A stretch of 64,000 nucleotides of DNA from Treponema bryantii (GTDB lineage: Bacteria > Spirochaetota > Spirochaetia > Treponematales > Treponemataceae), in contig NZ_FORI01000002.1 of assembly GCF_900113965.1 (NCBI RefSeq), positions 62,001-126,000 of the forward strand, given 5' to 3'. The notes beneath the pieces were generated by a model. That model made no database searches. It worked only from the letters and a program-made list of their open reading frames with translations, and was not told where the DNA came from. The position numbers were made by a program, and so were the translations under genes. Shown here in pieces: positions 1-6,813 of this stretch; position 1 is the first letter of the stretch; every line of letters starts with the position of its first letter.

Positions 1-397
1 TACCGTTGAACTGAGCAACGCTGGCAATGCGGTCTACTTCAGCAACGAGCTGTGATACTTCAACCTGAATCTGCATGCGGTCTTCATCGCTGTAGATACC
101 GTTTGCAGCCTGAACAGCAAGTTCGCGAACACGCTGAAGAATGTCTGTTGTTTCAGTCAGATAACCTTCTGTTGTCTGGATGAAAGAAACACCATTCTGG
201 ATGTTCTTTGAAGCCTGGTTCAAACCACGGATTTGGCTGCGCATCTTTTCAGATACAGCAAGTCCTGATGCATCGTCTCCGGCGCGATTGATGCGTTCAC
301 CAGAAGAGAGCTTCTCCATGTTTTTCATGATTGACTCATTAGAAATGTTAGTCACACGATCTGCATAGAGTGAGCTCATATTGTGATTAATAATCAT
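1..397 (-). CDS. flaB: Flagellin FlaB (periplasmic flagellar core protein), C-terminus cut by window edge
   Basis: Only the first 132 codons are in the window. The start at 395-397 gives MIINHNMSS, the usual spirochaete FlaB N-terminus, with GGAGG at 405-409 as ribosome binding site. The reading continues through the conserved flagellin N-terminal helices ([20 protein letters not shown], then the motif [10 protein letters not shown]) without a break. FlaB proteins form the core of periplasmic flagellar filaments and are exported by the flagellar type III apparatus, so no Sec signal peptide is expected and none is seen. A second flaB lies directly upstream in the same direction. The two are close paralogues over the shared region, a usual arrangement in treponemes, which carry several FlaB cores. 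I cannot say which FlaB number it is. No sigma-28 promoter is visible in front of this copy. Confidence 0.96.
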   Translation of the reverse strand, partial: MIINHNMSSLYADRVTNISNESIMKNMEKLSSGERINRAGDDASGLAVSEKMRSQIRGLNQASKNIQNGVSFIQTTEGYLTETTDILQRVRELAVQAANGIYSDEDRMQIQVEVSQLVAEVDRIASVAQFNG

Positions 398-753
398 ATT
401 AGTGCCTCCATGTTTACTTAAAACAAAAAGCCTCGTGCTTTTTGCCTGCAGGTGAAGGCTAAACCAGTACTGCGCCTCTGATTTAGTTTCAGACCATTCA
501 GCAGGAATAGTCAGTCTTTTGCAAAACCGACTGTTCCTGCCGTCACCAGCGCTACATGGTGGCACTTATGTCAAAGAACTATGCACCTCTGAACAGGTAC
601 ATTGATAATATAAACAAAGTTATATTATTAATTCTACGATGTTTTTGCTGAAAAGAAAAGGGGAGATTCACAAAAAAAAACACCGCACTAATTAATAGCC
701 GTCATTTCTGACGACTATTAATTATATCTCACTATCTTAGCAAAGACAAGCGA
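398..753 (-). other. Intergenic region between the two flagellin genes, with long palindrome
   Basis: This 356-base gap has no gene. It holds the downstream hairpin of the second flaB (entry 672-722) and, at 501-540, a near-perfect inverted repeat with arms GCAGGAA...TTCCTGC whose centre TTTTGCAAAA is itself a palindrome. It also has a shorter hairpin around 426-442 (AAAAAGC/GCTTTTT). The last two would sit in the untranslated leader of the first flaB if transcription starts further upstream. Leader hairpins near the flagellin ribosome binding site suit post-transcriptional control (for example CsrA), but that is inference. I could not pick a convincing promoter; AT-rich hexamers around 605-635 on the minus strand are possible. 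Confidence 0.5.
672..722 (-). terminator. Hairpin plus T-run downstream of flaB
   Basis: Positions 691-722 form a 14-bp stem with one G-T pair and a GAAA tetraloop on the minus strand. It is followed, after about ten bases, by nine T residues (A-run 672-680 on the plus strand). The spacing between stem and T-run is longer than in a classic intrinsic terminator, so it could instead be a 3'-end protecting hairpin. Confidence 0.55.
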
Positions 754-1614
754 TTATCTGAGCAAGCTCAAAACATTCTGTGACTGGCTGTTAGCTTGTG
801 CCAGCATAGCAGTACCTGCCTGCTGCAGTACAGAATTCTTTGTGAACTCAACCATCTGAGAAGCCATATCAGTATCGCGGATGCGAGATTCTGAAGCCTG
901 AAGATTTTCAGCTCCAATATCCAATCCTCTAACTGTAAGCTCAAGACGGTTCTGATAAGCACCAAGATCAGCACGCTGTTTGTTGATCTTCTTCAATGCT
1001 TCGTCAATAGTTCCGATTGCGCGGTTGGCATCTTCCGGTGTAGCAAGTGAAAGCTTTTCTTCTGAACCAAGTTCGCGAACTCCGAGAGCTGCTGCAGACA
1101 TAGTACCGATAAATACCTGTACTCTCTGATCCATGTTAGCACCAATATGGAACCACATAGAAGCAGTTACAACATTTTCTCCCATTGGCTGTGCGAAACG
1201 GCCAGTAAGCATGTTCATTCCGTTAAACTGAGCGGAACTTGCAACGCGATCAACTTCAGAAACAAGTGCCGAAATTTCAACCTGAATCTGCATGCGGTCT
1301 TCTTCAGAGTAGATTCCGTTTGAAGCCTGAACTGCAAGTTCACGGATGCGCTGCATGATGTCAGTTGTTTCCTGGAGGTAACCCTCTGTTGTCTGGATAA
1401 AGCTGATACCATTTGAACAGTTCTGTGAAGCCTGGTTCAAACCGCGGATCTGAGCACGCATCTTTTCAGATACTGCGAGTCCTGAAGCATCATCACCTGC
1501 ACGGTTGATTCTTTCGCCTGAAGATAATTTCTCCATGTCTTTGTTAAGACCGAGACCTGTTACTCCGAGCTGACGATTGGCAAACATTGCCGACATGTTG
1601 TGGTTGATAACCAT
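754..1614 (-). CDS. flaB: Flagellin FlaB (periplasmic flagellar filament core protein)
   Basis: The protein has 286 residues, the normal FlaB length. The open frame extends upstream to 1671, but the true start is the ATG at 1612-1614: it gives [17 protein letters not shown], the FlaB signature, and has AAGGAGG at about 1622-1627. The conserved N-terminal flagellin domain covers about residues 1-140. A short variable centre follows, and the conserved C-terminal domain ([20 protein letters not shown], then NVLSLLR) ends the protein. It builds the periplasmic flagellar filament core together with the neighbouring FlaB. Transcription is probably by sigma-28 from the promoter at 1774-1801, leaving a leader of about 150 nt. 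The first residues of the longer frame show no flagellin similarity. Confidence 0.97.
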   Translation of the reverse strand: MVINHNMSAMFANRQLGVTGLGLNKDMEKLSSGERINRAGDDASGLAVSEKMRAQIRGLNQASQNCSNGISFIQTTEGYLQETTDIMQRIRELAVQASNGIYSEEDRMQIQVEISALVSEVDRVASSAQFNGMNMLTGRFAQPMGENVVTASMWFHIGANMDQRVQVFIGTMSAAALGVRELGSEEKLSLATPEDANRAIGTIDEALKKINKQRADLGAYQNRLELTVRGLDIGAENLQASESRIRDTDMASQMVEFTKNSVLQQAGTAMLAQANSQSQNVLSLLR

Positions 1615-1773
1615 AGTATTCCTCCTTGGAATGTGAGCAGAAGAATCCTTTCTTCTGTTAAAAAGATGCAAAAATGCGTAAATGTTTTACAAGGCTACAT
1701 CTACACATTTTTGCCCGAGGCGCCTGACTGCTGCTTCAGCGAAGTCGATACAGTCATAACACTTCTACACTAA

Positions 1774-1801
1774 ATATCGGCAAGTTAGGAGAAATACTTT
1801 A
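1774..1801 (-). promoter_or_regulatory. Sigma-28 (FliA) promoter for flaB
   Basis: Read on the minus strand, TAAAG (1801-1797), exactly 15 bases, then GCCGATAT (1781-1774). This matches the bacterial flagellar sigma-28 consensus TAAA-N15-GCCGATAA. It lies just past the end of rdgB and about 160 bases upstream of the flaB start, in the right direction. Confidence 0.85.
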
Positions 1802-1809
1802 ATAAAAAT

Positions 1810-2463
1810 TTATAAAATATCGATAATTTTTTTGAGGGCACGAACTGCTTTTCCACGATGTGAAATTGCGTTCTTTTCATCTGCGGTAATCTGAGCTACT
1901 GTTTTACCATATTCCGGGAGGAACACGATAGGATCATAGCCAAAACCACCGTTTCCGGCCTGTTTTGAGATGTCGTCAATCAAAGCGCCTTCAAAGGTTT
2001 CCTGGGCAACGAAAAGACGGTCTGTACCGCAGTACATTACCATAGCACAGGTATAGTGGCAGGAACGCTCTCCGTGAAGGTAAGCGCCTTTTGGAAGGTT
2101 TCCATTTTTGATTGCTTCGTTTGTCTGCTGAATAAGGAAGATATTCTGTTCTTCTTGAGAGATTTTTGTGCCGTCTGGCTTACCATGCATAAAGTCAGGG
2201 CCTGCATATCTTGAAGAAAAAATGCCTGGAGCTCCACCCAGGGCATCCACGCATATTCCCGAATCGTCTGCAATTACAGGGCAGTGTACAATATCATAAA
2301 GTGTACGGGCCTTAATCAGACTGTTTTCATAGAAGGTTGTTCCTGTTTCATCAGGATCAAAATCAATTCCTTCATCTGAAGGTATAAGAATTGTGTGTTC
2401 GGGAAGAAGTTCACACATTTCCTTTTTCTTATTCTTGTTTCCGGTTGCTAAGTAAATTTTCAT
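1810..2463 (-). CDS. rdgB: RdgB/HAM1 non-canonical purine NTP pyrophosphatase
   Basis: A 217-residue protein of the Maf/HAM1 superfamily. It hydrolyses dITP, XTP and related deaminated purine nucleotides to monophosphates and so keeps them out of DNA and RNA. Family motifs are in order: the N-terminal nucleotide-binding ATGNKNKKKE, the metal-binding ADDSG near residue 65, GFGYDP near residue 173 and SHRGKA near the C-terminus. The length is at the upper end for the family because of a longer segment between the ADDSG strand and the HGERS region. It is a cytosolic enzyme with no signal peptide. It lies 35 bases after the sigma-factor-like gene and may be co-transcribed with it. Its ATG at 2461-2463 is the only plausible start. 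Confidence 0.95.
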   Translation of the reverse strand: MKIYLATGNKNKKKEMCELLPEHTILIPSDEGIDFDPDETGTTFYENSLIKARTLYDIVHCPVIADDSGICVDALGGAPGIFSSRYAGPDFMHGKPDGTKISQEEQNIFLIQQTNEAIKNGNLPKGAYLHGERSCHYTCAMVMYCGTDRLFVAQETFEGALIDDISKQAGNGGFGYDPIVFLPEYGKTVAQITADEKNAISHRGKAVRALKKIIDIL

Positions 2464-2498
2464 AATCTAAATATAATGAAAATCTACCTTTGAAACAA

Positions 2499-3437
2499 TC
2501 ATAAGCCATCTTCAGCTTTCTTTAACAGATTTTCTCCAAATTCCTTTTTAGCACAGTTTATATAGTAATTTACCTGCCTCTCACAAATCCCCATTAAGTC
2601 TGCGACCGTTTTTGTAGTAGGGCGAAGGTAAAGATGTCCTTCTTCAAAAGCTTTGTTTAGTCTGTTCCAGTTGCGAAGATGTTTCTTCTCTTTGTTTTCA
2701 TATTCCTTTGCCATTGAAAACTGCTCTTCAGAATAGTCTTCTGTTTTTAGCTTCTGAATAATCCTGTTGTAGCGTTTATGATGGAAATAAGCAAAGTTTC
2801 TTCGCTCCTGAGCTTTTTCACGCCTGTCGTGTTTGTCTGTAAGCGTGTCTTTACAGTGCTGAACCATATCATAAAAATATTCAGGTTCAATTCCATATAA
2901 ACTGCTGATTCTTTCAATCTGTTCATCTGTAAGATAATAAGATGATTTTAATGCGAGAATCAGAATCTTTTTATCCTGGTGTTTTAGACTGAGTTCTTTA
3001 AGACTATTCTGAAGTTCTTCAGCAGGTATTTTACGAGGAGCATAGGGTACTTTTGGTTCTTCAAAATGCTTAAAATCTATTCTATGGTATTTAATTGCTT
3101 TTTCATCAAAATTATCTATACTTTCTTCAAGACACAGTTTTTCTTTCATAGAATGTACAATACGACTTTTAACTTTTGTATTGATGATTGTGCTGACAAA
3201 GCAGTACAGAAAGGTAAAGAAATCTCCGTAGTTGGGGTTAAACAGATGTAGTAGATGCGGGCCTCTTTCCAGAAGTTTTAGAATAACATCCTGTCTGAAA
3301 TCTTCATCATATTTGTGTAGTCCATAGATAGGATAATTTTGGGTTACGAAGCTGCAGACTTTGTCTACAGTTTCTTTTTCGCTCAACAATCCGCGTTGAA
3401 AACTTTCAATCAGCTGATTCAGGTCTTGTTGTTTCAT
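2499..3437 (-). CDS. Sigma-70-like / ECF-like RNA polymerase factor of unknown target
   Basis: A 312-residue protein. The segment at about residues 40-90 (DEDFRQDVILKLLERGPHLL, then NPNYGDFFTFLYCFVSTIIN) resembles sigma region 2, the core-binding and -10 recognition helices. The C-terminus (TVADLMGICERQVNYYINCA) looks like a helix-turn-helix of sigma region 4 type. The middle, about 120-230, is rich in charged residues and unlike typical ECF sigma factors, and the whole is longer than an ECF factor (about 190 residues). It could be a sigma factor or a transcription regulator built on the same fold. A 16-bp perfect palindrome lies about 107 bases upstream (3544-3559). No anti-sigma gene is adjacent. 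The assignment rests on visual resemblance only. Confidence 0.6.
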   Translation of the reverse strand: MKQQDLNQLIESFQRGLLSEKETVDKVCSFVTQNYPIYGLHKYDEDFRQDVILKLLERGPHLLHLFNPNYGDFFTFLYCFVSTIINTKVKSRIVHSMKEKLCLEESIDNFDEKAIKYHRIDFKHFEEPKVPYAPRKIPAEELQNSLKELSLKHQDKKILILALKSSYYLTDEQIERISSLYGIEPEYFYDMVQHCKDTLTDKHDRREKAQERRNFAYFHHKRYNRIIQKLKTEDYSEEQFSMAKEYENKEKKHLRNWNRLNKAFEEGHLYLRPTTKTVADLMGICERQVNYYINCAKKEFGENLLKKAEDGL

Positions 3438-3543
3438 TGGGTACCTCTTTTAGTATTGGTTTGGTATTAAGGGATAGGTAGGTCCTGCAGCAATAACATC
3501 CCGTTATTAATTTTAAGGCAAGTTTGTTCATAAAGAAAGAAAA

Positions 3544-3559
3544 ATGTTTACGTAAACAT
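3544..3559. promoter_or_regulatory. Perfect 16-bp palindrome, candidate operator
   Basis: ATGTTTACGTAAACAT is a perfect inverted repeat with a central CG, the form of many LacI/GalR-family operators. It lies between the minus-strand sigma-like gene (start 3437) and the plus-strand tRNA promoter (3606). The regulator is unknown. Confidence 0.4.
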
Positions 3560-3605
3560 ATAAAATTTTGTTATAATTATTTTTTAAATTTTAAGACAGA
3601 AGCTA

Positions 3606-3634
3606 TTGACCAGAATTATTCAAAATGATAATAT
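3606..3634 (+). promoter_or_regulatory. Sigma-70-type promoter of tRNA-Met
   Basis: TTGACC (3606-3611), 17 bases, TAATAT (3629-3634). The predicted transcription start lies just before the tRNA at 3648. Confidence 0.7.
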
Positions 3635-3647
3635 AGCAACATCTTTT

Positions 3648-3720
3648 GGCGACTTAGCTCAGTTGGTAGAGCACACGGCTCATATCCGTGATGTCAATGG
3701 TTCAATCCCATTAGTCGCTA
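3648..3720 (+). tRNA. tRNA-Met (anticodon CAT), probably elongator
   Basis: The cloverleaf can be drawn completely. Acceptor GGCGACT (3648-3654) pairs with AGTCGCT (3713-3719, first pair G-U). D arm GCTC/GAGC encloses AGTTGGTA. Anticodon stem CACGG/CCGTG carries loop CTCATAT with CAT at 3681-3683. T arm AATGG/CCATT has loop TTCAATC. The discriminator base is A and CCA is not encoded. The anticodon stem lacks the three G-C pairs of an initiator, and the acceptor end is paired, so elongator Met fits best. tRNA-Ile with a lysidine-modified CAT anticodon is the main alternative. Confidence 0.95.
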
Positions 3721-3723
3721 ACT

Positions 3724-3758
3724 AAAATCCGAATACTAAGGTATTCGGATTTTTTTTT
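3724..3758 (+). terminator. Intrinsic terminator of the tRNA gene
   Basis: ATCCGAATAC (3727-3736), loop TAAG, GTATTCGGAT (3741-3750), then a run of T to 3758. Perfect 10-bp stem directly after the tRNA. Confidence 0.92.
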
Positions 3759-3775
3759 GTTTTAAAATAAAATTG

Positions 3776-3804
3776 TTGTTAAAATAAAATAATCGGTTTA
3801 TAAT
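3776..3804 (+). promoter_or_regulatory. Sigma-70-type promoter for the small exported protein
   Basis: TTGTTA (3776-3781), 17 bases, TATAAT (3799-3804). It lies 48 bases before the ATG at 3852. Confidence 0.7.
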
Positions 3805-3851
3805 TAAGATTACTACTGGAAAAGTGGTTATGTTGAAAATCAGGAGTTATT

Positions 3852-4295
3852 ATGAAGAAAATATTGATGATACTTGCACTCTTTGCATTGTTCACAACAG
3901 CAATTTTTGCTGATAACAATAACAGCGCATCTGCTCCAGCTCGTACAGAAGGAAAGTGGACAGATATATCTTATGTAAATGTTCCGGTTCTTAAGATACT
4001 TGAAGGTAAAGACGGATATGTAATTATCTATCAGAAGAATAAAACTGGAGTAGGGACAGTGATTGTTCCAAAGAACTGGGCACATGGTACTCCAGATGCT
4101 CCACGTAAACTTAAGTTCCGTTCCGTAAAAACATCAATTGGTTCTTATATGACCGTTGTAAAAGATGGCGGTGAGTTTAAGAGAGTTATACTTTCAATTC
4201 CAATGAACAAAAGTAATTCGATCTGGGGTATGGTTGATTCAAGAAAGAATCTTGAAGGAGCTGATAAAGATACCTTAGAGGACTTGGATTTATAA
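3852..4295 (+). CDS. Small exported protein of unknown function
   Basis: A 147-residue protein starting at ATG 3852, with AGGAG at 3842-3846 just upstream. Residues 1-20 (MKKILMILALFALFTTAIFA) form a clear Sec signal peptide with an A-x-A-like cleavage site before DNNN. The mature part is small and beta-rich, with alternating hydrophobic residues (VPVLKILEGKDGYVIIYQKN and GSYMTVVKDGGEFKRVILSI). It has no cysteine, so it is not a lipoprotein, and it has no transmembrane helix; a periplasmic location is likely. It is a single-gene transcription unit, with its own promoter (3776-3804) and terminator (4316-4345). I do not recognise a family and propose no function. Confidence 0.85.
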   Translation: MKKILMILALFALFTTAIFADNNNSASAPARTEGKWTDISYVNVPVLKILEGKDGYVIIYQKNKTGVGTVIVPKNWAHGTPDAPRKLKFRSVKTSIGSYMTVVKDGGEFKRVILSIPMNKSNSIWGMVDSRKNLEGADKDTLEDLDL

Positions 4296-4315
4296 GCTGA
4301 AATACGCTATTATAT

Positions 4316-4345
4316 AAAGAGGGTTTTGAGACCCTCTTTTTTTTT
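4316..4345 (+). terminator. Intrinsic terminator
   Basis: AAAGAGGGT (4316-4324), loop TTTGAG, ACCCTCTTT (4331-4339) followed by more T residues to 4345. It ends the transcript of the small exported protein. Confidence 0.92.
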
Positions 4346-4390
4346 GCTTTGCAAGAATTTCAGATTTAATTTTTTTTTACGGAAATATAC

Positions 4391-5377
4391 ATGTTAGAAC
4401 TGTCACAAAACAATATTGATGATTTTAAACAATTTATTAACAGTCACAATTTCTTTTTTATAGTTGGACACAAAGAACCTGACGGAGACTGTATTACTTC
4501 CTGTCTTGGAATTGCTGCTATTCTCGATCATTTTGGAAAACCCTATCAGCTGCTTTCTGCTGGTCCTTTTAAGAGAAATGAGGTTATCCGCTGGCAGGAA
4601 AAGTTTTCTGCAGAGATGACATTCCAGGATGAAGCAGAACGTAAGGCTACAGGCCTAATTATTGCAGACTGTTCAGAAATAATTCGTCTTGGTGATATTG
4701 ATGGCGATTTAAAGGGCTTTGATACTTTTATTATCGATCATCACAAAACAAGTGAAATTGGCGGAGACATAAAGGGTGTAATTAATCCTGATGCTCCAGC
4801 CTGTGCCTTTCTTGTTCAGCTTTTTTATGAAGCTCTTATTGGAAGTGTTCCTACAGACCTTGCAAAGATTTTATTTTTTGGAATCTGTACTGACACAGGC
4901 TTTTTCCGCTTTCTTACAGAAAACTCTGCTCCGGTATTTGCAGCAGTAAGCAGACTTGTTGCAGACGGAGCAGATCCAAGAACTACCTACAGAGAAATTA
5001 ATTCCGGAAAACCATATTCAACCCGTAAGCTTTTGGGAATCCTTTTGGGCCGTGCTGAAAAGTATCTTGATGGCCGCCTTGTAGTTACATACGAGACACT
5101 TGAAGATACAAAGAAGTGGGGGCTTGAAGGAAGAGATTCCGATTCTCTTTATCAGCTGATGCTTTCTGCAAAGGGGGTAGAAGCAGTTGTCTTCTTACGC
5201 CAGGACACTCTGACAACCTGTACAGGCGGCTTCCGTTCTCAGGATAAGATTGATGTATCTGCGGTTGCGGCAAAGTTTGGCGGCGGCGGACATAAGAATG
5301 CAAGCGGTATGAGCTGCAATGGGCGCGTGGAAACATTGATTCCTCAGATTGTCAAAGAATTTGCACGTGTGATGTAA
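4391..5377 (+). CDS. nrnA: DHH/DHHA1 phosphoesterase, NrnA-type nanoRNase / pAp phosphatase
   Basis: A 328-residue protein, the usual NrnA length. The N-terminal DHH domain (about residues 20-180) has GHKEPDGDC (metal-binding aspartates), the ADCSE strand and the DHHKTS motif. The C-terminal DHHA1 domain carries GGGGHKNASG (about residue 297). NrnA-type enzymes degrade 2-5 nt RNA fragments and dephosphorylate 3'-phosphoadenosine-5'-phosphate, replacing Orn and CysQ in many bacteria. Cyclic-dinucleotide-linear-product hydrolysis (GdpP-like DHH) is the alternative; the absence of PAS/GGDEF domains favours NrnA. The gene is monocistronic and converges on nrdG with only 6 bases between the stop codons. 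The ATG at 4391 has no strong Shine-Dalgarno. Confidence 0.9.
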   Translation: MLELSQNNIDDFKQFINSHNFFFIVGHKEPDGDCITSCLGIAAILDHFGKPYQLLSAGPFKRNEVIRWQEKFSAEMTFQDEAERKATGLIIADCSEIIRLGDIDGDLKGFDTFIIDHHKTSEIGGDIKGVINPDAPACAFLVQLFYEALIGSVPTDLAKILFFGICTDTGFFRFLTENSAPVFAAVSRLVADGADPRTTYREINSGKPYSTRKLLGILLGRAEKYLDGRLVVTYETLEDTKKWGLEGRDSDSLYQLMLSAKGVEAVVFLRQDTLTTCTGGFRSQDKIDVSAVAAKFGGGGHKNASGMSCNGRVETLIPQIVKEFARVM

Positions 5378-5383
5378 AAGATA

Positions 5384-6139
5384 TTATCTGAGTGCACTGC
5401 CTGGAATTAATGATTTTGCGTAATCAATCAATTCCGCTGCTTCCTGATCTGAATATGGATAAATATCATTATACGCAGGGTCCAGGCAGTTTTTATTCAT
5501 GAACTGCGCGAACTGCCAGCTGGCATCTTGCGGGAGCAGTTTGGCGATCTCTGTAATATCATCTTTTGTAACAAGACCTGGAACAAGCACTGTGCGCCAT
5601 TCTCTGCAGTCTGCAGAATAGCTTGCTACAATCTCTGCGCTCTCGCGTAATACGTTTTCAAAATAATCAGATTTACCAAAGAAAGGAGACTTGTCTCCGC
5701 AAATCAAAGTAGAGTAGCGCGATGGCGTTGTTTTGATGTCCATTGCAATAAAGTCCGGGTGGAGCTCTGGATCTTCTACAAGGGCACGGAGCTTTTCTGG
5801 TAAGGTTCCGTTTGTGTCTATTTTGATTTTATAGCCAAGCTCGCGGGCTTTACGGATAATTACTGGAGTATAAGGATTAAGAAGCGGTTCTCCGCCGCTG
5901 ATGGTAAGGCCGCTTAAAATACCCTGACGCTTTTCGAGGTGAGCAAAAAGCTCTGCTACGGTGCTTAAAGGTTCTGTGTCGTAAGCAGAATCTTCAAGCA
6001 CAAGCCCAATGTTGTAGCAGTACGGGCAGCGGATATTACAGCCTTTTAGAAAAAAAGAACCTGCAACACGTCCCGGAAAATCTACACAAGTAGTTTTTAC
6101 AAGTACGCCTGCAGGTTTATTAAGGTCAAGTTCTGACAT
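5384..6139 (-). CDS. nrdG: Anaerobic RNR activating radical-SAM protein (NrdG2 type)
   Basis: A 251-residue radical-SAM enzyme. The [4Fe-4S]-binding motif is GCNIRCPYCYN near residue 34 (Cx3Cx2C), preceded by TTCVDFPGRVAGSFFLKGC, typical of the NrdG2 subfamily of RNR activases. SGGEPLL (about residue 80) is the SAM-binding GGE motif. It generates the glycyl radical on the class III ribonucleotide reductase by cleaving S-adenosylmethionine. The gene starts one base after the stop of the small glycyl-radical/glutaredoxin gene, so the two are co-translated. This pairing supports the small protein, not NrdD alone, being the activase substrate (see findings). Pyruvate-formate-lyase activase is a related alternative, but no PFL gene is near. 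Confidence 0.9.
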   Translation of the reverse strand: MSELDLNKPAGVLVKTTCVDFPGRVAGSFFLKGCNIRCPYCYNIGLVLEDSAYDTEPLSTVAELFAHLEKRQGILSGLTISGGEPLLNPYTPVIIRKARELGYKIKIDTNGTLPEKLRALVEDPELHPDFIAMDIKTTPSRYSTLICGDKSPFFGKSDYFENVLRESAEIVASYSADCREWRTVLVPGLVTKDDITEIAKLLPQDASWQFAQFMNKNCLDPAYNDIYPYSDQEAAELIDYAKSLIPGSALR

Positions 6140-6140
6140 A

Positions 6141-6674
6141 TTATGCAGAAACTGCTACCTTGCTGAATACAGCTTCGAGTTCTTCAACGTTGTGGCAGCG
6201 TGCTGTTTCAACACCAGCCTCGTTGTAGAAGATTACTGTAGGAGATGCGAATACACCTTTCTTTGCAGCCTCAGCAAGACCTTCTTTTGTATCGACGTCA
6301 ATTGAACGTCCTGGCATATCAAGATCAGCCATAAAGTCTTTTACTGGTGGGCAGTTAGGGCAGGTTTTTCTAGTATACATCTCATATGTAACGCTGTTTG
6401 TATCAGTTACTGTTGTCATAGCAGACATCTTAGCAGGAGCTTTTGCTTCACATGCGCAGTCTGCAGCAGTAATGTCATATTCTTTACTTGCTTCGAGAGT
6501 AAACATTTTGCGCTGGTCGAACTCGTCGCGCTTACCTCTGTTCCAATGCTTTACGGCACGATAGTAACCTACGATGCGTGCGTAAACTTCTGTTTCTGTT
6601 CCATGAACATCATTGAGTTCAGCCTTTGTTGCTGCAATTTCAGCTTCAATTTGTGCAAGTGTTCTTTTTTCCAT
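6141..6674 (-). CDS. Detached NrdD-type glycyl-radical segment fused to a glutaredoxin-like domain
   Basis: A 177-residue protein. Residues 22-58 read like the very C-terminus of class III RNR: GTETEVYARIVGYYR, then a WNRGKRDEF tail. Gly36 in RIVGYYR is the candidate glycyl-radical residue. In ordinary NrdD this segment follows the zinc ribbon on the same chain; here the large NrdD (6814-8925) stops after its zinc ribbon. Residues about 96-177 form a thioredoxin-fold domain with YTRKTCPNC (Cys105, Cys108), KKGVFASPTVIFYNEAG (cis-Pro loop) and a glutaredoxin/NrdH-like end. A C-A-C pair (Cys73, Cys75) lies in the linker. The likely role is radical carrier and disulfide reductant for NrdD. The start is secure: GGGAGGAG stands about 10 bases upstream, and the gene has its own promoter with an NrdR box. 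Confidence 0.85.
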   Translation of the reverse strand: MEKRTLAQIEAEIAATKAELNDVHGTETEVYARIVGYYRAVKHWNRGKRDEFDQRKMFTLEASKEYDITAADCACEAKAPAKMSAMTTVTDTNSVTYEMYTRKTCPNCPPVKDFMADLDMPGRSIDVDTKEGLAEAAKKGVFASPTVIFYNEAGVETARCHNVEELEAVFSKVAVSA

Positions 6675-6716
6675 AATCTTTTTCTCCTCCCAAAATTATT
6701 TAAATTTTTCACACCC

Positions 6717-6751
6717 ACACTAAATGTAGTGTGGAATGTACGTTTTGTCAA
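6717..6751 (-). promoter_or_regulatory. Promoter with NrdR box before the glycyl-radical/glutaredoxin gene
   Basis: On the minus strand: TTGACA (6751-6746), 17 bases, TACATT (6728-6723). ACACTAAATGTAGTGT at 6717-6732 is part of a 20-bp perfect-arm palindrome (6715-6734) and matches the NrdR-box consensus at 14 of 16 positions as I align it. It overlaps the -10 element, so NrdR binding would block transcription. The second box usually found about 31 bases away is not clear. Confidence 0.8.
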
Positions 6752-6813
6752 TACATCCGACACTAGAATTCTCGGCATGGAGCCTTAAAATCTTTAATGT
6801 CAGACTTACTTTT

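Noticed and set aside
1615-1671. Longer N-terminus of flaB (19 extra residues)
   Set aside because: No flagellin starts this way; the ATG at 1614 has the family N-terminus MVINHNMS and a strong ribosome binding site directly upstream.
3648-3720. Initiator tRNA-Met
   Set aside because: The anticodon stem is CACGG/CCGTG and lacks the three consecutive G-C pairs of initiators; the first acceptor pair is also present.
6675-6813. Frameshift or assembly error splitting one nrdD gene
   Set aside because: The gap of 139 bases holds a promoter, an NrdR box and a strong ribosome binding site, and the small gene has its own N-terminal helix and a fused glutaredoxin-like domain. A simple indel would not give this.
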